DNA of 64,000 bases from positions 1,054,001 to 1,118,000 of the forward strand of contig NZ_CP047130.1 of assembly GCF_009832865.1 (NCBI RefSeq), written 5' to 3'. The notes under the pieces were generated by a model. That model saw only the letters and a program-made list of their open reading frames with translations. It searched no databases and was not told where the DNA came from. Numbering within the stretch: the stretch's first letter is position 1; every line of letters begins with the position of its first letter. Positions 8,946-17,844 of this stretch are shown piece after piece. Both the position numbers and the translations under genes were made by a program. Source of the stretch: Colwellia sp. 20A7. Lineage in GTDB: Bacteria; Pseudomonadota; Gammaproteobacteria; Enterobacterales; Alteromonadaceae.

Positions 8946-9104
8946 TTAACTTTCTTCAGCTTCTTGTGAAGCGGCTTCTTCTAATGCCAACTTTTCTCTT
9001 TCTGCTTTAGATATGTAACGAGGCTTATTACTGGTATGTAATTTAGCATTCGCTTTTTTTTGCTTCTTTTTAAGTGTGTCGTTAATTTTCTTTTTACGAT
9101 TCAT
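8946..9104 (-). CDS. DUF2986 family small basic protein (52 aa)
   Basis: A 52-residue gene read on the minus strand from ATG at 9104 to TAA at 8946. The protein starts MNRKKKINDTLKKKQKK, continues NAKLHTSNKPRYISKAERE and ends in an acidic tail EEAASQEAEES. The very basic N-terminus followed by the KP.Y.SKAER segment matches the DUF2986 family, short proteins common in Vibrio, Shewanella and Colwellia. It may bind nucleic acid, judging only by charge. It lies between convergent hpf and divergent dbpA. Its function is unknown. The call rests on full in-frame translation and recognition of the family pattern. Confidence 0.75.
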   Translation of the reverse strand: MNRKKKINDTLKKKQKKANAKLHTSNKPRYISKAEREKLALEEAASQEAEES

Positions 9105-9228
9105 AGTTTATTCTTTCGTGTTAAATAGCTGAAAAGGTCGATTGCTGTTATTATGCGCTTATTCACTTTCCCTTGAAAGTTTATTATATCTTAAATTATT
9201 TCAATTTGAACAATACAGAGGCACAACC

Positions 9229-10665
9229 TTGAGCGAAACAACTACTAACGGCAAAGGCTCATTAGCTTTTTCTTCACTAAACCTGCATAAAGATTTAGTG
9301 CAAAACTTATCTTCTCTTGGCTATCAAGAAATGACGCCAATACAAGCACAAAGTTTACCTGAAATGTTAATGGGTAAAGATGTCATTGCTCAAGCTAAAA
9401 CAGGCTCAGGTAAAACCGCTGCTTTTGGTTTAGCTTTACTAGAAAAACTAGAAGTTAAACGTTTTAGAATTCAGTCTATGATACTTTGCCCTACACGCGA
9501 ACTAGCAGATCAAGTGGCGAAAGAAATTCGTAAACTTGCCCGCGCAGTACATAATATAAAAGTACTTACGCTATGCGGTGGTACACCGTTCGGCCCTCAA
9601 ATTGGTTCATTAGAACATGGTGCTCATATTATAGTAGGAACGCCTGGCCGAATAGAAGAACATGTAATTAAAGGCACACTTAAGTTAGATGATTTAAACT
9701 TATTAATACTTGATGAAGCCGACCGTATGTTAGAAATGGGCTTTGAAGCAGCACTTGATAATATTGTTGAGCGCACGCCGCTTGATCGCCAAACCTTGCT
9801 ATTCAGTGCAACTTTTCCGAAACAAATTCAAGCGATCAGTGAAAGTATAATGACTGATCCTGTGATTATAAAAGTGAGCACAGAGGAAGATCAATCTAAT
9901 ATCTCGCAAGAATTCTTTCATGTTGAAGATGACGTAGAACGATTTGAAGCGTTACGTTTAATACTGCTTGATAACCCAGTAGAGTCTACTGCTATTTTTT
10001 GTAATACCAAAAAAGAGACCCAAGCCGTTTGCAATAAATTACATGATGATGGCTTTAGCGTTTTAGCATTACATGGCGATTTAGAGCAAAAAGACAGAGA
10101 TCAAACTTTATTACGCTTTGCTAATAAAAGTGCTGCCATATTAGTGGCTACTGATGTTGCTGCGAGGGGATTAGACATAGACTCTCTTGACTTAGTTGTT
10201 AACTATAACATAGCGCATGACAGCGAAGTACATATCCATCGTATTGGCCGTACAGGTCGTGCTGGAGCGCAAGGTAAAGCGGTGTCATTGTTCAGTGATA
10301 AAGAAAGCTACAAAGTAGGGTTAATTGAAGATGAGCTTGAACAAGTCATCAAACCTGGTTTGTTACCTTCTGCTGAAGTTCTAAATAATGTTAGATTACA
10401 AGCTAAGATGGCGACGATACAAATTGATGGCGGTAAAAAGCAAAAAGTTCGCCCAGGTGATATTTTAGGCGCATTAACAGCTAAAAATACTGAAGGCAAA
10501 AATGGCGGTGTTGAAATTACTGGTAAAGATGTAGGCAAAATCAGTGTTTTAGATATTAGATCTTATGTTGCGGTAGATAAAAAAGTGTTAAAAAGCGCAT
10601 TAAGAAAGTTATCAATGGGTAAAATGAAAGGACGAACTTATAAAGTACGTCACTTAACGGTATAG
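9229..10665 (+). CDS. dbpA: DbpA, DEAD-box ATP-dependent RNA helicase
   Basis: RNA helicase of 50S ribosome assembly, recruited to hairpin 92 of 23S rRNA. Helicase motifs appear in order: MTPIQAQSLP (Q), AKTGSGKT (I), PTRELADQV (Ia), GTPGR (Ib), DEAD (II), SAT (III) and HRIGRTGRAG (VI). The C-terminal 75 residues form the DbpA RNA-binding domain (VRPGDILGALT, GKDVGKISVLDIRSYVAV). I choose TTG 9229 (478 aa) because AGAGG lies 7-8 bases upstream and the frame upstream, open to 9142, encodes a hydrophobic stretch foreign to the family. E. coli DbpA has 457 aa. Function is secure; the start is likely but not certain. Confidence 0.94.
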   Translation: MSETTTNGKGSLAFSSLNLHKDLVQNLSSLGYQEMTPIQAQSLPEMLMGKDVIAQAKTGSGKTAAFGLALLEKLEVKRFRIQSMILCPTRELADQVAKEIRKLARAVHNIKVLTLCGGTPFGPQIGSLEHGAHIIVGTPGRIEEHVIKGTLKLDDLNLLILDEADRMLEMGFEAALDNIVERTPLDRQTLLFSATFPKQIQAISESIMTDPVIIKVSTEEDQSNISQEFFHVEDDVERFEALRLILLDNPVESTAIFCNTKKETQAVCNKLHDDGFSVLALHGDLEQKDRDQTLLRFANKSAAILVATDVAARGLDIDSLDLVVNYNIAHDSEVHIHRIGRTGRAGAQGKAVSLFSDKESYKVGLIEDELEQVIKPGLLPSAEVLNNVRLQAKMATIQIDGGKKQKVRPGDILGALTAKNTEGKNGGVEITGKDVGKISVLDIRSYVAVDKKVLKSALRKLSMGKMKGRTYKVRHLTV

Positions 10666-10712
10666 AAAACTAAACCCATAAAAATAAGCTTATAGAAAAT
10701 AGCCGTTATATT

Positions 10713-11933
10713 TTGCTCAAACAATATCAACAATTAATTAAGCAACAGGTGCTTTGTGAAGACAAAGCACAATCCTCAGCTGTTGCTGCACTAGATTTGT
10801 TATCTAAACAACTAGTGCAAATTAGTAATGAACGAAAATCGTGTCATCCAAAAAGCTTCTTAAGTACTATATTCGCGCGTTTACCCCTTTATAAAATATT
10901 GAGACATCAACCAATCTCTGAAGGGGCTATTCCTCAACTTAAAAGTTTATATTTGTATGGCAGGGTAGGTCGAGGTAAAACAATGTTAATGGACATGTTT
11001 TATCAAAATATTCCTATTAAGCATAAGAAACGCATTCATTTTCATCGTTTTATGGAAAGTGTACATCAGCAACTAAATAACCTTGCTATACAACAATCAT
11101 CTTCTGCTCAGAAAGTGAATGTAAATCCACTCGCCTATATTGCAAAGTCTTGGGCAAGTGATATTGAATTACTGTGTTTTGATGAGTTTTTTGTGAGTGA
11201 TATTGGTGATGCAATGTTACTTTCAGGGCTATGCCGTGAGTTATTTTCCTTAGGTATAACACTGGTGTTTACATCTAACTGCAAGCCGGAAGAACTTTAT
11301 CGTAATGGTTTACAACGAGAGCGATTTTTACCGACGATCGATTTGATTAATCAATATTGCCAAATACTATCCGTTAATGGTGATACAGATCATCGATTAA
11401 CCGATGCTGTAGTCGTAGGCTACAAGAATTATTATTTTAGTAATGCTGATGGCGAACAACTTCTTGCGAAACGTTTTAAGGCATTATGTCATGGTTTACC
11501 TACACTTTTAGACAAAGAGATTATTATTAATAATCGAAAAATCAGTTACCGGGCTAAAGCCGATAAATATATTTGGTTCGATTTTTATGATCTCTGCTCT
11601 GGGCCTCGAAGCCAGAGAGATTACATACAATTGTCAGATAAGTTTGAAACAGTATTAATAAGCCATGTTCCACAATTTTCTGGCGAACTGGTGCCTGCGG
11701 TATTTTCAGGCGTAGAAGATAGTTATCAACGAAGTGGCGTATTAATGGGGAGTTTACGACACTTAGATGATGAAGCTCGTCGCTTTATCGCACTAGTTGA
11801 TGAATTTTATGATAGAAAAGTACAATTAATTATCAGTGCCGATGTTGATATAGTGGATCTTTATCAAGGACAACAATTAAGTTTTGAATTTCAACGTTGC
11901 CAGTCACGGTTGTTTGAAATGCAAAATTATTGA
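10713..11933 (+). CDS. zapE: ZapE / AFG1-like cell-division ATPase
   Basis: AFG1-family P-loop ATPase which in E. coli acts on the FtsZ ring during division under stress. The 406 aa protein has a Walker A GRVGRGKT (usually GGVGRGKT; the second position here is Arg), the RIHFHRFM segment, Walker B CFDEFFVSDIGDAM, the sensor FTSNCKPEELYRNGLQRERFLP and the late FSGVEDSY region. The start is TTG at 10713, 47 bases after dbpA; no strong ribosome binding site is seen, so the start is less sure. It is slightly longer than E. coli ZapE (375 aa). Confidence 0.9.
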   Translation: MLKQYQQLIKQQVLCEDKAQSSAVAALDLLSKQLVQISNERKSCHPKSFLSTIFARLPLYKILRHQPISEGAIPQLKSLYLYGRVGRGKTMLMDMFYQNIPIKHKKRIHFHRFMESVHQQLNNLAIQQSSSAQKVNVNPLAYIAKSWASDIELLCFDEFFVSDIGDAMLLSGLCRELFSLGITLVFTSNCKPEELYRNGLQRERFLPTIDLINQYCQILSVNGDTDHRLTDAVVVGYKNYYFSNADGEQLLAKRFKALCHGLPTLLDKEIIINNRKISYRAKADKYIWFDFYDLCSGPRSQRDYIQLSDKFETVLISHVPQFSGELVPAVFSGVEDSYQRSGVLMGSLRHLDDEARRFIALVDEFYDRKVQLIISADVDIVDLYQGQQLSFEFQRCQSRLFEMQNY

Positions 11934-11978
11934 TTTTCTGTCGTCATTAGTCTGCTAAATGTTAACTAAATTTTAATT

Positions 11979-11998
11979 GCTAATATTTAGCTTTTTTT
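11979..11998 (+). terminator. Weak intrinsic terminator after zapE
   Basis: A short stem GCTAA (11979-11983) / TTAGC (11987-11991) with a 3-base loop is followed directly by seven Ts. The stem is only 5 bp, so confidence is moderate. The rest of 11934-12209 is AT-rich with no gene visible. Confidence 0.45.
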
Positions 11999-12209
11999 AC
12001 TAAATATTATTGTTTCTATTAAATTGTATTTTTTGCATGTTTCTATGTTATTGAAAAATATTTAATTAAACTTGGCATTACTCTTGTAGTATTAAAATAA
12101 AGGCTAACAGAAAAGCGTTAAATAATAGCGCACAAATAAACGCTTAGAACATGTGCTAATAGCAAATACTAGTTAAAGCGCTAACCGAAATTGCATAGAA
12201 GGTATCATC

Positions 12210-13058
12210 ATGATAAATAAATTATTATTAACAATTAAATCACCAAAAACACTTATTGCTGCAACATTGCTCTCATTATTTTCATCAACAGCATTGTATG
12301 CGCATGACTCTTGTGATGTTGATTTAAAGGCAGGCTTAACAATTAATGAGTCCAAACTTGAATTCTTTGAACCAAAAAAGAAAGAGAAAGTTTTATATAT
12401 TATTGATAAGCAATATAACTTAACCGTTGGTGGAAAAAATATTTCGCTGAACTCTGAGCAACAAGCGTTAGTAAAAAAATACGCGACTGATATCCGAAAT
12501 ATAGTACCGCAAGTAAGGCTTATTGCTATTGAAGGTGTCGATCTTGCGTTAGCTGGTGTTGATTTAGCATTTAATCAACTCTTAGGCGAAGGCAATGAGG
12601 TTGGGGCTGATTTAACTCAAGAGCTCTCTTTACTTAAAGCCGAAGTTGCTGAGCGCTTTACAATTAAAAATGGTTTTACCATTGGTGAAGACGGCGTAGA
12701 AGACGATGAGCTTTTTGGCGCTGATATTGAACAGCGTATTGAGTCAGCAGTAGAAAAAGCTGTGATGAATTCAATGGGAAATTTACTTGTTGCTCTGGGA
12801 CAAGAAATGATGCTTTCAGGCGGTGATAGTAATGATTTTGAAAGTAAAATGGAAAATTTTGGCGACACAATCGAATATGAAATGAAATCAGGTGCTGCGA
12901 AAATAGAGCGTAAAGCTGATAGTTTGTGCGCAGCTGCTATTGAAATAGATCAACTTGAAGAAAAGCTAAGATCGAATATTCCATCTTTAGCTGATATTAA
13001 TGTTATTACGGTTAACACTGTAAAAGTTGATGATAAGCAAGAGAAAAAGTTAATGTAA
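12210..13058 (+). CDS. yggN: YggN/DUF2884 family periplasmic protein
   Basis: A 282-residue exported protein. A signal peptide is visible at 1-31, with likely cleavage after ALYA before HDSCDVDL. The mature N-terminus has the family pattern CDVDLKAGLTINESKLEF, then YNLTVGGKNISLNSEQQALVKKYA, VPQVRLIAIEGVDLALAGVD and a late SLCAAAIEIDQLEEKLR, all typical of DUF2884 (E. coli YggN). The function of the family is not known. ATG 12210 is preceded by AAGG about 8 bases upstream. A strong terminator follows at 13103. Confidence 0.82.
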   Translation: MINKLLLTIKSPKTLIAATLLSLFSSTALYAHDSCDVDLKAGLTINESKLEFFEPKKKEKVLYIIDKQYNLTVGGKNISLNSEQQALVKKYATDIRNIVPQVRLIAIEGVDLALAGVDLAFNQLLGEGNEVGADLTQELSLLKAEVAERFTIKNGFTIGEDGVEDDELFGADIEQRIESAVEKAVMNSMGNLLVALGQEMMLSGGDSNDFESKMENFGDTIEYEMKSGAAKIERKADSLCAAAIEIDQLEEKLRSNIPSLADINVITVNTVKVDDKQEKKLM

Positions 13059-13102
13059 TTATCGTTTTTAGCTTTAGGCGTTTTATATTTATTATTATTT
13101 CC

Positions 13103-13137
13103 AAGGCTTAGTAATGTTATCATTACTAAGCCTTTTC
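13103..13137 (+). terminator. Strong intrinsic terminator after yggN-like gene
   Basis: Perfect 14-bp arms AAGGCTTAGTAATG (13103-13116) and CATTACTAAGCCTT (13121-13134) with a TTAT loop, followed by TT. The symmetric sequence may end transcription from either side. Confidence 0.88.
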
Positions 13138-13155
13138 ATTTTTATTTAACCCTTC

Positions 13156-13923
13156 ATGCACGCTGTCCATCAATTACACCTATTTAGAAAAAGCTTAAGT
13201 ACCACCACATATAAAGCACGAGGGCAGCGAGTTATACGCTGTGAACTATGCCGCTTAGCTAAGCAATATTGTATTTGCGCTATTGCGCCAACCACAGGCA
13301 CTGTGAAAACCAATGCTGGTTTCCTACTGTTGATGTATGACACTGAAGTGTTAAAACCGAGTAATACGGGGAAGTTGATAGCTGATTTAATTCCTGATAC
13401 TTTTGCTTTTTTATGGTCACGTACAACCAAAAATGACGAATTACAAGCCGTGCTCGATGATGAGCAATGGCAACCTTTTGTTGTTTTTCCTCAAGAATAT
13501 GCTGACGATAACCGCCAAGTTAATTCTAATACCGTGGTATGTGATGAAGGAAAAAAACCTTTATTTATTATGCTTGATGGCAGTTGGCGAGAAGCTAAAA
13601 AGATGTTTCGAAAGAGCCCTTATTTAGATAAGTTTCCTCTTGTTTCTTTTGATCCCAAAAGCTTGGTTGATAACTTATCATCACCTGTCGGTAACGACTC
13701 TCGTTATACCGTGAGAAAAACTGAATTAGAGCATCAATTTTCAACGGCTGAAGTTGCCGCTAGAGTGCTTGATATGTTTGGTGAAAAAAATAACGGACAT
13801 TTACTTGATTTATGGTTTGATGTTTTTAATTATCAATATCAAAAAAGTGTTTGCCAGCGTAATAAAGGTAATCCAAGTGCTATTGAGAACTATCAGAATT
13901 TTCTACAGGAAGGCGATATTTAA
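13156..13923 (+). CDS. tapT: DTW-domain tRNA-uridine aminocarboxypropyltransferase (TapT/YfiP-like)
   Basis: DTW-domain protein. Members of this family add an aminocarboxypropyl group from S-adenosylmethionine to uridine in tRNA (acp3U47 in E. coli TapT). The 255 aa protein shows the cysteine cluster CELCRLAKQYCICA (about residues 29-42), the core LDGSWREAKKMFRKSPYL, where DGSW replaces the more usual DGTW, and RYTVRKTELEHQFSTAEVAA near the end. All of these are family hallmarks. The start is ATG 13156, near the preceding terminator, without a clear ribosome binding site; a downstream start is possible. Confidence 0.82.
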   Translation: MHAVHQLHLFRKSLSTTTYKARGQRVIRCELCRLAKQYCICAIAPTTGTVKTNAGFLLLMYDTEVLKPSNTGKLIADLIPDTFAFLWSRTTKNDELQAVLDDEQWQPFVVFPQEYADDNRQVNSNTVVCDEGKKPLFIMLDGSWREAKKMFRKSPYLDKFPLVSFDPKSLVDNLSSPVGNDSRYTVRKTELEHQFSTAEVAARVLDMFGEKNNGHLLDLWFDVFNYQYQKSVCQRNKGNPSAIENYQNFLQEGDI

Positions 13924-13938
13924 TAAAGTAAAATGAAT

Positions 13939-13990
13939 AACGGGTAACAAAGCTTTATCTTCGTTACCCGTTACCCGTTACCCATTATTA
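13939..13990. terminator. Hairpin and GTTACCC repeats between convergent tapT and mmsA
   Basis: AACGGGTAAC (13939-13948) pairs with GTTACCCGTT (13963-13972) across a 14-base loop. The right arm then repeats as GTTACCC twice more (to 13984), giving three alternative pairing partners. TTAACTATTAACTATT repeats follow. It lies between convergent genes, so a bidirectional terminator is likely. Confidence 0.6.
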
Positions 13991-14023
13991 ACTATTAACT
14001 ATTGATTATTCGTTGCTTGAAAC

Positions 14024-15526
14024 TTACTTCATGCTAATCGTTGAGTGAATTTCAGATCCATCTTGATGGTCTGGTTCGAACCAACGAGCGGTTACTGATT
14101 TTGTATAAGTCCAAAAGCTGATTACTTGCTTACCGTTAGGTCCTAAATCGCCTAATTTAGAGCCACGTGAGCCGGTAAAGCTGAAATAGGCTACTGGTAC
14201 AGGAATAGGTACGTTAATACCCACTTGACCAACATCTATTTCATTTTCAAATTTTCGTGCTGCCCAGCCAGAAGAAGTAAATAAAGACGTGCCATTACCA
14301 TTTGGATTCGCATTAATTATCTCAATCGCTTCATCTAATGTTTCAGCTTCTAATACGCACAAGGCCGGACCAAAAATTTCCTGAGTATAAATGTCCATAT
14401 CGGTAGTTACATTAGTAAATAATGTTGGTCCGACAAAGTTGCCGTTTGGATAACCTTCAACCTGACAATTTCTACCATCAATTAGCATAGTAGCACCTTG
14501 CGCCACGCCACTGTCTAGTATGCTAATAATACGAGCTTTAGCTTGTGGCGAAACAACAGGGCCTAAATCGGCATCTCGTTGCGTACCTGGGCCAATTTTC
14601 ATTTGTTTTGCTCGTTCAACAATTTCAGGTAGCCAGTTTCTAGTTTCACCTACTAGAATTGTTACTGGGTTAGCCATACAGCGCTGTCCTGCTGCACCAA
14701 AGGCTGAACCAAGTAAATCATTAATAGCACGATCTTTATTTGCGTCAGGCATAATGACCATATGGTTTTTAGCACCCATCATAGATTGGGCACGTTTACC
14801 GTGTTTAGTTGCATGGTTATAAACGTGTGTACCAACGCCAGTTGAACCAATGAATGACACTGCTTTTACTGGCTCAGCTTCAATTAATTGATTAACAACA
14901 TCAGCACCACCATGAACAACATTCAATACACCGGCAGGAATACCTGCTTGAAGTGCTAATTCAACAAGTAGAATTGTTGATGAAGGTGCTTGTTCTGATG
15001 GTTTTAAAATAAATGTATTACCACAAGCAATAGCAGGTGGGAACATAAACGATGGCAGCATTAATGGAAAATTAAATGCGGTAATGCCTAAACCAACACC
15101 AATTGGCTTATTCAATGTATAAGTATCTACACCTGATGCTGCGTTATTTGCAATTTCACCTAATTGTAAACGGGTAATTGAGCAGGCATTTTCAATAGCC
15201 TCTAATGAACGGCCAACTTCACCTTCAGCATCTGGGAGTGTTTTACCATGCTCTAAAGTAACTAACGCAGCAAGCTCTTGAGTATTCTCTCTCACTAATT
15301 GTTGAAAATTCAACATAATACGCATACGGTTAGTTAAAGAAACCTTAGACCAACTTTTAAAAGCTTCAGCAGCACTTGCAACTGCAGCAGCAACCTCTTC
15401 TTTAGTTGCCATAGGTACTCGGGCAACTACTTCTTGTGTAGCAGGATTTAAAACGTCTAACCAAGTATCTGTAGTAGAACGAACTTTTTCACCATTGATG
15501 ATCAGTGGAATCTCTTTAACAGTCAT
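14024..15526 (-). CDS. mmsA: CoA-acylating methylmalonate-semialdehyde dehydrogenase
   Basis: Aldehyde dehydrogenase of valine (and beta-alanine or inositol) catabolism that converts methylmalonate semialdehyde to propionyl-CoA, or malonate semialdehyde to acetyl-CoA. The 500 aa protein has the NAD-binding region ([17 protein letters not shown]), the catalytic cysteine in [10 protein letters not shown] (about residue 285) and the segment [10 protein letters not shown], where Asn replaces the general-base Glu of hydrolytic aldehyde dehydrogenases, as expected for the CoA-acylating MmsA class. AAGGA lies 6 bases before the ATG. It is divergent from a lysR gene with a palindrome between them, suggesting control by that regulator. 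Other valine-pathway genes are not in the window. Confidence 0.94.
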   Translation of the reverse strand: MTVKEIPLIINGEKVRSTTDTWLDVLNPATQEVVARVPMATKEEVAAAVASAAEAFKSWSKVSLTNRMRIMLNFQQLVRENTQELAALVTLEHGKTLPDAEGEVGRSLEAIENACSITRLQLGEIANNAASGVDTYTLNKPIGVGLGITAFNFPLMLPSFMFPPAIACGNTFILKPSEQAPSSTILLVELALQAGIPAGVLNVVHGGADVVNQLIEAEPVKAVSFIGSTGVGTHVYNHATKHGKRAQSMMGAKNHMVIMPDANKDRAINDLLGSAFGAAGQRCMANPVTILVGETRNWLPEIVERAKQMKIGPGTQRDADLGPVVSPQAKARIISILDSGVAQGATMLIDGRNCQVEGYPNGNFVGPTLFTNVTTDMDIYTQEIFGPALCVLEAETLDEAIEIINANPNGNGTSLFTSSGWAARKFENEIDVGQVGINVPIPVPVAYFSFTGSRGSKLGDLGPNGKQVISFWTYTKSVTARWFEPDHQDGSEIHSTISMK

Positions 15527-15599
15527 GACAGTCCTTTTTTCAAGTAATTTATTTTAATTGGTATTAAAGTAATCTTTTACCATTTACTGAGCAATACTC

Positions 15600-15625
15600 A
15601 AAAATGCAGTAGCTATTGCATTTTT
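15600..15625. promoter_or_regulatory. 26-bp palindrome, probable LysR-type operator
   Basis: Arms AAAAATGCA (15600-15608) and TGCATTTTT (15617-15625) are perfect inverted copies, and the 8-base centre contains the palindrome TAGCTA, so all but one pair of the 26 bases is symmetric. It lies 34 bases before the lysR start and 73 bases before mmsA on the other strand, the expected position for an operator controlling both. Confidence 0.7.
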
Positions 15626-15658
15626 GCAAGGGGTTGGTTTTGTTGTTATGATTAAACA

Positions 15659-16549
15659 ATGAACTGGGATGATATAAAATTATTTTTAGAGGTAGCGCGT
15701 AGCGAGCGTTTATCTATAGCTGCTAAGCGTTTGATGATTGATGCATCAACGCTCTCTAGACGTGTGCATAAGCTAGAAGAAAATTTAGCAACAAAATTAT
15801 TTGAACGAACTGTAGATGGGCATGTCTTAACGCATGATGGTAAAAAGCTATTACAATTTGCTCGACGAATGGAGCTTGATGCCGTTCAGGCATTCGATGA
15901 AATAAAAGAGCAAAAAGATTTAAATAGTGGCCGCGTTCGTATTGGTGTAACTGAAGCGTTTGGTAATTGTTTTATTGCGCCTAATTTAACAAAACTTAAA
16001 CATGAATTCCCCAATATTCAAATAGAACTAGTACACTTTGCACGCTACGTAAAAATAAGCCGAAATGAAGCAGATATTGCAATCGCTGTTGAAAAGCCAA
16101 AGAGCACTTCAACAATAATTACAAAACTTTGTGACTATCAGTTGCAATTATACGGGCATGCAAGCTATCTTAAAGAAATGGAAGGAAATGTAGAATTTAG
16201 TCAACTATCTAAATATCAATGGGTTAGTTACGTTGATAACCTTTTATTTACTGAACAACTCTCTTATTTAAAAGAGTTAAATGCAGATATTAAACCTAGT
16301 TTTCAAAGTACAAGTATTACTAGCCAGTATAGTGCAATAAAAAGCGGGCTAGGTATTGGCATTTTACCTTGCTTTCTGGCTGAACAAGATGCTAGCTTAG
16401 TTAAACTTTGTAGCGATGAAATTAAATTAGTGCGTAGCTTTTATCTAGTGACACACCCAGAAAGTAAACGTTTATCTCAAGTAGAAACTGTGTGGAAATA
16501 TTTGAAAGTATTGGCACAACAAAATAAACAATTGCTTATGCCAGAATGA
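15659..16549 (+). CDS. LysR-family transcriptional regulator, probably of mmsA
   Basis: A 296-residue LysR-type regulator. The N-terminal winged helix-turn-helix (about 1-60) reads NWDDIKLFLEVARSERLSIAA, then RLMIDASTLSRRVHKLE and FERTVDGHVLT. The C-terminal part is the substrate-binding-like effector domain, with VRIGVTEAFGN and SGLGIGILPCF. It is divergently transcribed from mmsA, with the 26-bp palindrome between them. By analogy with other divergent LysR pairs it probably autoregulates and activates or represses mmsA. The effector is unknown. Confidence 0.88.
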   Translation: MNWDDIKLFLEVARSERLSIAAKRLMIDASTLSRRVHKLEENLATKLFERTVDGHVLTHDGKKLLQFARRMELDAVQAFDEIKEQKDLNSGRVRIGVTEAFGNCFIAPNLTKLKHEFPNIQIELVHFARYVKISRNEADIAIAVEKPKSTSTIITKLCDYQLQLYGHASYLKEMEGNVEFSQLSKYQWVSYVDNLLFTEQLSYLKELNADIKPSFQSTSITSQYSAIKSGLGIGILPCFLAEQDASLVKLCSDEIKLVRSFYLVTHPESKRLSQVETVWKYLKVLAQQNKQLLMPE

Positions 16550-16589
16550 GCTAAGAGTTTAAGCAAATAACAAATAAGTAAAGGTGAAC

Positions 16590-17507
16590 ATGGACAACTC
16601 AAATCAATCTCCAGGTGACAACTCTCAAGGTACTTTTAAAAAAACACCTTGGGCTCTTATCGTTTTTATTATTCTTGTCATTATTGCTATGGGCTTTGCA
16701 TGGCAATACACCGGCAATAAACCTGAGCCTGTCGTTGTGGTAGAAAAACCGATACCTGTACCCGTTGAGCCAGAAACGATAGTCACTGAACCAGAGCAAG
16801 AGCCTGAGCCAGTAATAGTTGAAGTAGAAGAGGTGATTGAAGAAGTCACGCCGATTGAAGTTCAATTACCACCTTTAAATAAGAGTGATGACTGGTTAAA
16901 AGTAAAATTACCAGAAATCACATGGCGAAAAGAATTACTTACCCTGATTGTTGGCGAAGATATGATCCGCCGCTTTGTTGTCTTTACTGATAACTTTGCA
17001 CAAGGCACTGTCGCCTATGAGCATAGTCCATTTATATTACCTAAGATAAAATTTTCACCTGAAGCAGGTAGTGTTAGTTTACAAAACGTGAATGAAGAGA
17101 CAGCAGAAGAGCAACAAGATGTTTTGCAGTGGTCTGAAGGCTCTAGTGAACGTTTCAGCTTGTATGTTGATCTACTTCGCTCTATGGACAGCGAAACCTT
17201 AGTTCAATGGTATGTAGAAATGAAACCGTTGGTTGATGAAGCATACAGTGAACTTGGTTATGATGATGACTTTACTAATACCTTACAAGATGCCATTACA
17301 CGTGTTTTAGATATGGAATTACCTAAATCGTCAATGGATTTAGTACACCCAAGTGTTATGTATAAATTTGCAAGCCCTGAACTTGAAGCACTACCTGACT
17401 CTGATAAATTATTATTACGTCTAGGTAAGGAAAACCTATTGGTGATAAAGTCTGTTTTATTAGAAATACATGAAAAGTTAGCTCAACAAAAAAATGGAGT
17501 TAACTAA
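16590..17507 (+). CDS. DUF3014 domain membrane protein
   Basis: A protein of about 305 residues with one N-terminal membrane helix (about 20-40), a low-complexity Pro-, Glu- and Val-rich stretch (about 46-93) that could span the periplasm, and a C-terminal domain with LPPLNKSDDWLKVKLPEI, DMIRRFVVFTDNFAQG and YSELGYDDDFTNTL, which match DUF3014. Its function is unknown. I choose ATG 16590, because AAGG sits 5 bases upstream; a GTG two codons earlier (16584) is the alternative. The SRP RNA gene follows. Confidence 0.82.
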   Translation: MDNSNQSPGDNSQGTFKKTPWALIVFIILVIIAMGFAWQYTGNKPEPVVVVEKPIPVPVEPETIVTEPEQEPEPVIVEVEEVIEEVTPIEVQLPPLNKSDDWLKVKLPEITWRKELLTLIVGEDMIRRFVVFTDNFAQGTVAYEHSPFILPKIKFSPEAGSVSLQNVNEETAEEQQDVLQWSEGSSERFSLYVDLLRSMDSETLVQWYVEMKPLVDEAYSELGYDDDFTNTLQDAITRVLDMELPKSSMDLVHPSVMYKFASPELEALPDSDKLLLRLGKENLLVIKSVLLEIHEKLAQQKNGVN

Positions 17508-17715
17508 TTAGTAAAAATTAATAAGTATTAATATTGATTGCTTTACTAAAAAGAGAATTTTTAAAGGTAAATATTTGGATGTTTGCACAAAAAATCTCCA
17601 AGCAGTATAAGGTTATTAGAAAATAACCAAGTAGTGCTTGCATACATCGATTTGATTAGCGATAATTCGCGCCACTTAAGCAATCTAAATATTTATCTTT
17701 GTTTAAGATCATTAT

Positions 17716-17829
17716 GGTGACCCTTTTGGTCCCCTCGCAATGATACTCTGTGAACTCGGCCAGATCCGGAAGGAAGCAACCGCAGCAGACGACTCATGTG
17801 CCGAGGTGTGGCTATTAGGGTTGCCACCC
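17716..17829 (+). ncRNA. ffs: SRP RNA (4.5S RNA)
   Basis: Signal recognition particle RNA, which binds Ffh and targets membrane proteins. The conserved domain IV is plain: GCCAGATCCGGAAGGAAGCA (17759-17778) with the GGAA tetraloop, then GCAGCAGACG and CATGTGCCGAGGTGTGGC. The 5' end GGTGACC and the 3' end TTGCCACCC pair to close the long hairpin. The 114-nt span equals the E. coli 4.5S length. A TAAGAT sequence at 17704-17709 could be its -10 box. An integrase gene begins 15 bases after the 3' end. Confidence 0.95.
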
Positions 17830-17844
17830 AATCTAAAGTATTCA

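Noticed and set aside
9142..9228. N-terminal extension of dbpA from ATG 9142
   Set aside because: The extension is hydrophobic and unlike the family, and a better ribosome site precedes TTG 9229.
12617..12870. Two overlapping 64-83 aa open frames antisense to the yggN-like gene
   Set aside because: Low-complexity Ser-rich shadow translations of a recognised gene.
13939..13990. GTTACCC direct repeats as a CRISPR-like or attachment-site array
   Set aside because: Three 8-base-spaced units next to a hairpin between convergent genes fit a terminator; there are no spacers and no cas genes.
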